This document shows, piece after piece, positions 7,479-12,569 of a DNA stretch of 12,569 bases. Made by a program: the position numbers and the translations under genes. The notes under the pieces are model-generated. The model was not told where the DNA came from. It searched no databases and worked only from the letters and a program-made list of their open reading frames with translations. The DNA comes from Flavobacteriales bacterium UBA1995 (lineage in GTDB: Bacteria > Bacteroidota > Bacteroidia > Flavobacteriales_D > Sanyastnellaceae). The DNA lies in the NCBI GenBank assembly GCA_002336475.1, contig DDCX01000027.1, positions 1-12,569 of the forward strand, written 5' to 3'. Positions within the stretch are counted from its first letter, which is position 1. Each line of letters starts with the position of its first letter.

Positions 7479-8318
7479 TTAAGCCAACTCAGGCTCTTGA
7501 ACCGTTTTGGCCACCTTCTTCCGAGACACCGTCTTTTTGACTGCCGCTTTTTTCACCGGTGCCTTCTTAGCAGCCGCCTTCTGAACAGGGGCCTTTTTCG
7601 GAGCAGGCGCAGCAGCCTTCATGCGTGCCTTCACCTTGGATTCCGCCCGAGAAGTGGCAGATGGTCGGCGCGGTTTACGTCCACGGTCATCCATAGGAGT
7701 GTCCACCACCTCTGCAAGCAACTGATCGTAAGGTGCCTTGAGCGCTCCTTGGTCTTCCATCCAAGAAGTCAACACCAAAAACCGCTCCTTTTTGCCTGGC
7801 ATTCCAACAGTTTCCACCTTTCCCAAATGCGTCCTCAAGCGGAACGCAGCATTGAGAATGCTCGCCTTGGCATTCTTTTCCTTCGCAGCCGGAAGGTTGT
7901 GCATCACCATCGCATCGCGGATCAATTCCGAATAACTCAGTGGGCGGTCGCACTGGCGCAGCCTGCGAAGAATGAAATTGCCCCAAACACTCTTCGGACC
8001 TCGCTTCTTCGGTCGGCCCGCTTTTTTGGCCTTGACCTCCACCACTTCTTCCTTTCGAGGGCGGCCTCTCTTTCGCTTGGGAGCAGGAGTCACATCTTGG
8101 GGTGCAGCCGCAATGGCAGGGGCCAAAGGCATTGTTGGCGATGGTGCAACCGGTGCAGCCATCCTTTCTGTAATCGCAGTTGTGCCTCCATTGAGTCTTG
8201 CGATGACCTGATCAACATGTTGAAGTCGGGAGAGCAGTTGAAATCTTTCCTGCTCGTAAAAGCTGCGGATGTACTGCAGCTCGGCGTCCTTGAATTGGAC
8301 CTTGGCATTCTTAGCCAT
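7479..8318 (-). CDS. AT-hook / histone H1-like DNA-binding protein
   Basis: The product is 279 aa, strongly basic and without a signal peptide. By residue: a helical, probably coiled-coil N-terminus about 8-45 (FKDAELQYIRSFYEQERF); a Pro/Ala linker about 53-80; AT-hook-like motifs RGRPRK (84-89) and AGRPKKRGPK (100-109), which in known AT-hooks insert into the minor groove of A/T-rich DNA; a compact globular part about 110-190 (RRLRQCDRPLSYSELIRDAM...SILNAAFRLRTHLG...) that looks like a winged-helix fold with the PLSYSELI pattern; and a Lys/Ala/Pro tail about 225-272 with repeated KKAPVQKAAA and KKAPVKKAAV units, as in histone H1 tails and H1-like bacterial proteins. The likely role is nucleoid architecture or broad transcription control. 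The N-terminal helices could make it a dimer. The start gives MAKNAKVQFKDAEL; no upstream in-frame ATG looks better. I do not recognise a named family for the whole protein, and the winged-helix call is an inference. Confidence 0.88.
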   Translation of the reverse strand: MAKNAKVQFKDAELQYIRSFYEQERFQLLSRLQHVDQVIARLNGGTTAITERMAAPVAPSPTMPLAPAIAAAPQDVTPAPKRKRGRPRKEEVVEVKAKKAGRPKKRGPKSVWGNFILRRLRQCDRPLSYSELIRDAMVMHNLPAAKEKNAKASILNAAFRLRTHLGKVETVGMPGKKERFLVLTSWMEDQGALKAPYDQLLAEVVDTPMDDRGRKPRRPSATSRAESKVKARMKAAAPAPKKAPVQKAAAKKAPVKKAAVKKTVSRKKVAKTVQEPELA

Positions 8319-8417
8319 TGATTTTCAAAGTTTTGTATTGAGTAAACACGATCATTGCGCATTTGCTAGGACGACGAAGAAACAAAATTCAGTGTGAACG
8401 GCAACTTTTTAAAGGGG

Positions 8418-8452
8418 TAATAAAAACAAATCCCCGGGGCAAGCCCCGGGGA
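8418..8452 (-). terminator. Intrinsic terminator of rnpB
   Basis: On the minus strand TCCCCGGGGC (8452-8443) pairs perfectly with GCCCCGGGGA (8440-8431) across a 2-nt centre, followed by the T-rich tail TTTGTTTTTATTA (8430-8418). It starts at the 3' end of the RNase P RNA and lies 100 bp before the AT-hook gene on the same strand. Confidence 0.88.
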
Positions 8453-8789
8453 CGTCAAGGCCATAAGCCGGATTCTGTTGTCCCGAAGGACTTCCACCAT
8501 TGATCTGCGCAACCTACCCTCCAGCATCGGACGGGTCGCCCTCAAACACTGGTTTACATGGTCTTGCAGCCCGAAAGGTTTACCTAAGCCGTGTGGTCAC
8601 CCAACACGCTGGTAGGCCCTTACCCCACCTTCTCACCCTTACCTGTGCCCGAAGGCCATCGGCGGTCTAAATTTCTGAAGCACTGTCTGTCACCCTTGCG
8701 GGCGCCTCCCCTTTCAGAGAGTTCGGTACCCTGCGCTGTCCGGACTTTCCTCACCCCAGTAAACCGAGGCGCGGTGGAAAACCTTGAAG
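8453..8789 (-). ncRNA. rnpB: RNase P RNA (bacterial type A)
   Basis: This is the catalytic RNA of RNase P, which removes 5' leaders from precursor tRNAs. On the minus strand the universal 5' core GAGGAAAGTCCGGAC lies at 8752-8738 and the 3' core ACAGAATCCGGCTTA at 8478-8464. Between them are the conserved GGTAAACC, GCAAGACC and GGGTAGGTTG elements in the usual order; the GGT in the last corresponds to the loop that pairs with the tRNA CCA end. The ends come from helix P1: TCAAGG (8787-8782) pairs with CCTTGA (8460-8455). A length of about 337 nt is normal. The 5' end agrees with the predicted start from the promoter at 8792-8799. The exact ends are uncertain by a few nucleotides. Confidence 0.95.
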
Positions 8790-8791
8790 GC

Positions 8792-8799
8792 CAAAGATA
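8792..8799 (-). promoter_or_regulatory. rnpB: -7 element of the rnpB promoter
   Basis: On the minus strand TATCTTTG (8799-8792) matches TAnnTTTG exactly and predicts a start near 8785-8788, where helix P1 begins. No TTG lies at the usual 17-23 bp spacing (the nearest are 11 and 28 bp upstream), so the -33 element is poor. Its place would be inside the 3' end of the peptidase gene, whose stop codon is at 8804-8806. Confidence 0.6.
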
Positions 8800-8803
8800 C
8801 CCT

Positions 8804-10153
8804 TCAATCCCAAGTCACCTCCACCACCAAGGTGGATTCACCGCGGCGGACTTCAACGTCTGTGGTTTGGCCCTCTTCAAACTTGGAAAGGCCTTCCATA
8901 TATCCCATCATATCGGCGACCTCCACATCTCCAATGCGAACAACAACATCTCCTTTTTGAAGCCCTGCGAGTTGCGCAGGCCGTTCTTCACTCACACCAT
9001 CAATCCGCATTCCTATTCCAGAATACAGGTAGTCTGGGACAACGCCTAAAGTGACCTTAAATCGAGGGGCGTCGTCATTGGAACTGTCCTTTGTTTTGGT
9101 AAAAGGAATGGAATCCAATGCAGACAATTCAGTCACAATACACGCTGCAAAATCAGCCACACGCACCATGCCTTCGTAGTTCAATTTGTCTGCAGTGTCC
9201 GAGGGTTTATGGTAATCCTCATGTTGCCCGGTAAAAAAGTGCAATACAGGAATGTCAGCAAGGTAAAAGGACGTGTGGTCTGAGGGCCCCACTCCACTTT
9301 CACTCAATACCATTTCAAACCCCGCTCCTTCGCGCGCATTGCAAGTATCTAAAACACCGTTCCACACCGGGGATGTCCCATTGCCATAAATGGCCAGGGT
9401 GTCGCCTCGTAACCGTCCAACCATGTCAAAATTGATCATCCAATCGATGTGGTCCAGACCTACTGTAGGCTCATCTGTAAAATGGTTGGACCCCCAAAGG
9501 CCCTTTTCCTCCCCACTAAAACTGGCCATGAGCAATGGGTGGTCTGCCAACGGGGACGCTGCATGGCGAGAGGCCAACTCCAGCACTGTGGCAACTCCAC
9601 TCGCATTGTCATCGGCGCCCGGGTGAAGGGTGGAGTCCCCTTCCTCGACTCCCCGCCACAAGCTGTTCTCATCGCCCCAACCCAAGTGGTCATGGTGGCA
9701 ACCAATCACCCCCCAGCGCTGGGCCGTGTCGGCCAAAGGAGCCGTGGCACCTAAGACATTGCGGCCCACGATTTCTCCGACAACAGCCATTCCCATGGTT
9801 TTCATGTCCTGCCCGTGCACCTGCATCGGCGGGTGTGGTTTATAGCGAAACGTTTGAAAGAATCCCGAGTCCCCTGCTGCAGAAAGTCCCAATTGTGCCA
9901 TGCGACCTGCCAGCCACTCGCCAGCAGCATAAGCACCAGGCTGGCCCGTTTCTCTGCCTTCGAATGTATCGGACGTCAAAATCTCAACGTCTTTTTTCAT
10001 CGCAGAGACCGTCGCCGATGCCCCCATGTCTTGAACCACAAGGTCTGAATCGCCCCCGCCTTTACAACCCATCAGGGCCATGGCGACAATGGCCGTGCCA
10101 ATGGAAAGAACATGAATGTGCGCTGGCGCAACACTGGATCGAAAATGAATCAT
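8804..10153 (-). CDS. M28-family zinc peptidase lipoprotein with C-terminal PDZ domain
   Basis: The product is 449 aa. The N-terminus has a lipoprotein signal with lipobox LMGC (Cys30) after the hydrophobic stretch IGTAIVAMALM, so it is exported and lipid-anchored. The M28 catalytic domain spans about residues 50-345. Its di-zinc site is complete: His153 and Asp155 in CHHDHLG, Asp182 in GADDNASG, the Glu pair 215-216 in SGEEKGLWGS (base and ligand), Asp243 in NFDMVGR and His315 in DYHKPSDT. A PDZ-like domain fills about 365-449 (GIGMRIDGVSEERPAQLAGL, then GDVVVRIGDVEV). M28 enzymes of this type are aminopeptidases that free N-terminal amino acids from peptides; the exact specificity cannot be read. 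Predicted M28-PDZ proteins like this are common in Bacteroidota and probably help use peptides in the periplasm or at the surface. The gene is divergent from a PD40 lipoprotein gene with almost no space between their upstream regions, and rnpB follows it on the same strand. Confidence 0.94.
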   Translation of the reverse strand: MIHFRSSVAPAHIHVLSIGTAIVAMALMGCKGGGDSDLVVQDMGASATVSAMKKDVEILTSDTFEGRETGQPGAYAAGEWLAGRMAQLGLSAAGDSGFFQTFRYKPHPPMQVHGQDMKTMGMAVVGEIVGRNVLGATAPLADTAQRWGVIGCHHDHLGWGDENSLWRGVEEGDSTLHPGADDNASGVATVLELASRHAASPLADHPLLMASFSGEEKGLWGSNHFTDEPTVGLDHIDWMINFDMVGRLRGDTLAIYGNGTSPVWNGVLDTCNAREGAGFEMVLSESGVGPSDHTSFYLADIPVLHFFTGQHEDYHKPSDTADKLNYEGMVRVADFAACIVTELSALDSIPFTKTKDSSNDDAPRFKVTLGVVPDYLYSGIGMRIDGVSEERPAQLAGLQKGDVVVRIGDVEVADMMGYMEGLSKFEEGQTTDVEVRRGESTLVVEVTWD

Positions 10154-10186
10154 GCGGTATGGACTGAACGTAGTGCCGCGAAGTTC

Positions 10187-10194
10187 TACATTCG
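10187..10194 (+). promoter_or_regulatory. Possible -7 element for the PD40-rluE-plsC cluster
   Basis: TACATTCG differs from TAnnTTTG at one base and sits 17 bp before the ATG at 10212, almost the same distance as in pruA (18 bp). No TTG lies at the proper -33 spacing. It is a weak call, supported mainly by position in the 58-bp gap between divergent genes. Confidence 0.3.
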
Positions 10195-10211
10195 CTTCGC
10201 TTTTTCAACCC

Positions 10212-11384
10212 ATGCGGTACACAACCTCCCTCCACCCTTCTAAGGCCCTTGCATTTGCTTGCACCTTGCTTCTATTTTCATGCGCCGAATCCGGCACAGA
10301 AGAAGCCGCCAACGACAGCAATACCGTAACGGCAACGGCGATTTCTGCCCCAGAGCCCTTGACAATGCCGCAGCTTCCCGACAGTCTGGACCGCGGCTAT
10401 GAACAAGAGGTTCATTTCGACAATGTGCGCCAACTGACTTACGGCGGTGACAACGCAGAAGCCTACTGGTCCTTTGATGGACGCAGCCTGGTCTTTCAGG
10501 CCAGCAATCCCAGTTGGGGCACAGAATGTGACCAGATCTACGTGATGGACCTCTCAGATGGCACGCCTTCCAGCACCCCGCCTGCACCGGTCAGCACAGG
10601 GCTGGGACGCACCACATGCGCGTTCTTCATGCCTGGCGACACTGCAGTGCTGTATGCCTCCACCCATGCAGCCGATACGGCTTGTCCTGAAACGCCACGG
10701 CGAGGCCCAAACAACGAATATGTCTGGCCCATTTATGAGGGATACGACATCTACACCGCGCCTATTGGAGGTGGTGAACCCACTTTGCTCATCGGTGGCG
10801 AAGGGTATGATGCCGAAGCCACATTGAGTCCCCAAGGCGATAAAATTGTATTTACCAGCACCCGCGACGGTGATCTGGACCTTTACACGTGCGACATTGA
10901 CGGCAGCAACATCAAGCGCATCACCCACAAACTCGGCTACGATGGAGGTGCATTTTTCAGCCCGGACGGAGAGTATCTCGTCTGGCGTGCCAGCCGTCCA
11001 GAAATTGGCGCTCCGGTGGATGAGTATGTAAAGTTGCTCAACAAGGGCTTGGTTCAACCTACCGAAATGGAACTCTATGTTGGCCGTGTTGACGGCACTG
11101 AAATCCGTCAAATCACCAACCTTGGCGGCGCCAATTGGGCCCCTTACTTCCACCCTGACGGCAAGCACATCCTCTTTAGCTCCAACCACAAGACGGGGGC
11201 TTTCCCATTCAACATCTTCATGACCGACGTCAACGGAATGGAGCCAGTGCAAATCTCCTTTGACAACGCGTTTGACAGCTTTCCGATGTTCTCCCCCGAT
11301 GGCAAGCGCATCGCTTTTAGCTCCAACCGCTACAACGGCCGCACACGTTCGACGAACGTCTTCATCGCCGATTGGATCGAATAA
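10212..11384 (+). CDS. PD40 (TolB-like) beta-propeller lipoprotein
   Basis: The product is 390 aa from the ATG at 10212. This start gives a clean lipoprotein signal MRYTTSLHPSKALAFACTLL with lipobox LFSC (Cys24). The in-frame ATG at 10152 would add 20 residues before the signal and overlaps the start codon of the divergent peptidase gene. After a short Thr/Asn-rich linker come PD40/WD40-like blades with recurring S-P-D/Q-G-(D/K)-x-I-x-F-(T/S)-S motifs: about residues 73-115, 200-240 (LSPQGDKIVFTSTRDGDLDLY), 244-302 (FSPDGEYLVWRASRP), 308-350 (FHPDGKHILFSSN) and 355-388 (FSPDGKRIAFSSN). The fold resembles the C-terminal propeller of TolB, but there is no TolB N-terminal domain and no tol-pal genes beside it, so it should not be called tolB. 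It is probably an anchored envelope binding protein; its ligand is unknown. The rluE start lies 2 bp after its stop, so the two are likely co-transcribed and translationally coupled. Confidence 0.88.
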   Translation: MRYTTSLHPSKALAFACTLLLFSCAESGTEEAANDSNTVTATAISAPEPLTMPQLPDSLDRGYEQEVHFDNVRQLTYGGDNAEAYWSFDGRSLVFQASNPSWGTECDQIYVMDLSDGTPSSTPPAPVSTGLGRTTCAFFMPGDTAVLYASTHAADTACPETPRRGPNNEYVWPIYEGYDIYTAPIGGGEPTLLIGGEGYDAEATLSPQGDKIVFTSTRDGDLDLYTCDIDGSNIKRITHKLGYDGGAFFSPDGEYLVWRASRPEIGAPVDEYVKLLNKGLVQPTEMELYVGRVDGTEIRQITNLGGANWAPYFHPDGKHILFSSNHKTGAFPFNIFMTDVNGMEPVQISFDNAFDSFPMFSPDGKRIAFSSNRYNGRTRSTNVFIADWIE

Positions 11385-11386
11385 CC

Positions 11387-11974
11387 ATGGCGACTTACGC
11401 GGTCATCAAACCCTTCGGGATGCTGAGCCAATTCACGCCCGAAGCTGGACACCCGGCCCTGGGAGAGTTGGGTGAATTCCCCAAAAACGTGTATCCAGTT
11501 GGCAGGCTGGATCGCGATTCCGAAGGGTTGCTCCTTCTGACCGACAACAACCGACTTAAGCGCCGCATTTTGGAGGGCGAGGGCTCCGAAAAAGTGTGGA
11601 AGACCTATCATGTTCAAGTCGAAGGCACCCCGACCCAAGAGGAGTTGCTTGCATTTGAACGCCCTATGAGGCTCACGGTTAAGGGGAAATCATACACGAC
11701 CCTGCCAGCCAAAGCAAACCTGCTTCCTGCCGAATATGTTGCTCCTTGGGAACGTACCCCGCCCATTCGCTTTCGCGCCAACATCCCAACAACTTGGATC
11801 GAGATACACCTCAGCGAAGGAAAAAACCGCCAAGTGCGGAAGATGACGGCGGCCATAGGCTTTCCTTCCCTCCGGCTGATCCGTTATGCCATCGGCGACT
11901 TCAGCATTGGTGCTATGGGAGAATCACCCTACATCTTGGGCAATGCAGCCTTGGAGCAACTGACCTCCCATTGA
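11387..11974 (+). CDS. rluE: 23S rRNA pseudouridine synthase, RluE type
   Basis: The product is 195 aa and cytoplasmic. It belongs to the RsuA/RluB/E/F group that converts a specific uridine in rRNA to pseudouridine; E. coli RluE modifies U2457 of 23S rRNA. The catalytic motif GRLDRDSEGLLLLTDN lies at residues 39-54 with catalytic Asp42, and the C-terminal SEGKNRQVRKM motif at about 143-153 is also typical. There is no N-terminal S4 domain, as in RluE, whose E. coli form is only slightly longer. The start at 11387 (MATYAVIKPFGMLSQF) fits the family; the frame is open slightly upstream into the PD40 gene, but that would overlap its stop. Assignment to RluE rather than RluF/RluB or RsuA rests on the missing S4 domain and small size, so target-site certainty is moderate. 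Confidence 0.9.
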   Translation: MATYAVIKPFGMLSQFTPEAGHPALGELGEFPKNVYPVGRLDRDSEGLLLLTDNNRLKRRILEGEGSEKVWKTYHVQVEGTPTQEELLAFERPMRLTVKGKSYTTLPAKANLLPAEYVAPWERTPPIRFRANIPTTWIEIHLSEGKNRQVRKMTAAIGFPSLRLIRYAIGDFSIGAMGESPYILGNAALEQLTSH

Positions 11975-11988
11975 ACCGCTTTCAAGGA

Positions 11989-12569
11989 ATGGGCGGCTCC
12001 TTGCGGGCTTTGCGGGCCACAACGTTGACTGTTCGTTGCGCTTGTTGGGCCCTGCTGCACAACGCAGGCCATGAGGAGGACGCCGTACGGTGCGCTGTTC
12101 ACGACATGTGGGTCCCCGGGCTTCAACGCATCACGGGCCCCTGGACCCTAAAAGGAGACCCCAGAGCCATGCGCCGTCTTCAGGCGGGAGGTGCTCTTGT
12201 CATCGCCAACCATCAATCCATGATTGACATCCCCTTGCTGATGTCAGCTTGTGGGCCAGTGCCCAGATTTACCGCCAAAGCAGCCATTCGACATTGGCCT
12301 GTCCTCGGCACCTTCCTCAATGCCACCGGAACCTGCTTCATCGACCGGCGTCATCCGCGCGCTGCCCGCATAGCCATGATGAAATGGGGACGAACCGCCG
12401 CCTCGAATCCCGGCACCCTCATCGCTGGATTTCCCGAAGGAACACGGTCCAAAAAAGGACACTTGCGTTCATTCAAATCGGGCCTCTTTCGCACAGCTGC
12501 TGACGCGCAACTGCCCATAGTCGTGGTCATCTTGGACGCAGACGCACTGAGCGTAAATGCAGCATGCAT
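11989..12569 (+). CDS. plsC: PlsC-type 1-acyl-sn-glycerol-3-phosphate acyltransferase (cut by right edge)
   Basis: An open frame of 193 codons runs from the ATG at 11989 past the right edge. It carries the acyltransferase box NHQSMID (residues 74-80, the HxxxxD His75/Asp80 pair), a FIDRRHPRAA block near 118-127 that fits the substrate-binding motif, and FPEGTRS at 148-154. These are the hallmarks of enzymes that acylate lysophosphatidic acid to phosphatidic acid at the inner membrane. The visible N-terminus (MGGSLRALRATTLTVRCACW) is only mildly hydrophobic; such enzymes usually have an N-terminal membrane anchor. A TTG at 11971, overlapping the rluE stop, would add six residues (MNRFQG) and is an equally tight start. 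The gene follows rluE by 14 bp and probably belongs to the same transcript. Confidence in the family is high. Other lyso-acyltransferases share these motifs, so the exact acceptor is less sure. Confidence 0.87.
   Translation, partial: MGGSLRALRATTLTVRCACWALLHNAGHEEDAVRCAVHDMWVPGLQRITGPWTLKGDPRAMRRLQAGGALVIANHQSMIDIPLLMSACGPVPRFTAKAAIRHWPVLGTFLNATGTCFIDRRHPRAARIAMMKWGRTAASNPGTLIAGFPEGTRSKKGHLRSFKSGLFRTAADAQLPIVVVILDADALSVNAAC

Noticed and set aside
7497..8321. 274-codon open frame on the plus strand, opposite the AT-hook gene
   Set aside because: It mirrors the Lys/Arg/Ala-rich gene on the other strand; the product is rich in Arg, Leu, His, Ser and Cys with no domain, as expected for an antisense shadow.
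5671..8399. Shared 10-mer TTCACACTGA upstream of pruA (+) and upstream of the AT-hook gene (-)
   Set aside because: A match of this length is expected many times by chance in a window this size, and the distances to the two genes differ.
8319..8417. Promoter for the AT-hook gene
   Set aside because: Two near matches to TAnnTTTG exist on the minus strand (GAATTTTG and AAACTTTG), but both miss a key base and neither has a TTG at the right spacing. The 99-bp stretch shows nothing else.
8591..9049. 152-codon open frame on the plus strand across rnpB and the peptidase end
   Set aside because: It runs antisense through the conserved RNase P RNA core and has no recognisable protein features.
10165..10172. 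TACGTTCA on the minus strand as the peptidase promoter
   Set aside because: It has two mismatches to TAnnTTTG and no -33 partner.
10212..11384. Calling the PD40 lipoprotein tolB
   Set aside because: Only the propeller is shared with TolB; the N-terminal TolB domain is absent, it is lipid-anchored, and no tol-pal genes are next to it.
1..12569. CRISPR arrays, insertion sequences, tRNA genes or phage genes
   Set aside because: No spaced direct repeats, transposase motifs, terminal inverted repeats or tRNA-like cloverleaves were seen on either strand.

Overview
The window looks like a chromosomal segment from a member of the Bacteroidota, probably in or near the Flavobacteriia. Three things point there. 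Several transcription units begin at the -7 element TAnnTTTG that is typical of the phylum, and no clear Shine-Dalgarno sequence is visible. Several genes encode exported or lipobox-bearing envelope proteins of types common in the phylum (PD40 propellers, SPOR domains, M28/PDZ peptidase). The enzymes resemble bacteroidotal versions. Base composition looks like mid-50s % GC by eye, which is high for the class. I cannot name a genus.

Layout, left to right. Positions 1-202 (-) hold the start of an acidic Glu/Ala/Pro-rich protein that runs off the left edge, with a compact control region at 258-327. Positions 353-5620 (-) hold one very large gene (about 1755 aa) for an exported protein: signal peptide, TPR-like helices, a PD40-type propeller, long acidic linkers alternating with Trp-rich helical blocks, and three C-terminal SPOR domains. 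Divergent from it, 5784-7415 (+) is a delta-1-pyrroline-5-carboxylate dehydrogenase (pruA/rocA) with a textbook bacteroidotal promoter. A perfect 16-bp inverted repeat ends it and also serves the convergent gene at 7479-8318 (-), which encodes a chromatin-like protein with AT-hooks and a histone H1-like tail. Next come the RNase P RNA (rnpB, about 8453-8789, -) with its own terminator and promoter, then an M28/PDZ lipoprotein peptidase (8804-10153, -). Divergent from the peptidase is a tightly packed plus-strand cluster: a PD40/TolB-like lipoprotein, an RluE-type rRNA pseudouridine synthase, and a PlsC-type acyltransferase cut by the right edge.

Functionally most of the window is core or envelope housekeeping: proline catabolism, tRNA processing, rRNA modification, phospholipid synthesis, periplasmic peptide hydrolysis. 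There are no signs of mobile elements, CRISPR or a defence island. The least ordinary parts are the giant SPOR protein, the AT-hook/H1-like protein and the promoter-palindrome-hairpin arrangement upstream of the left-edge gene.
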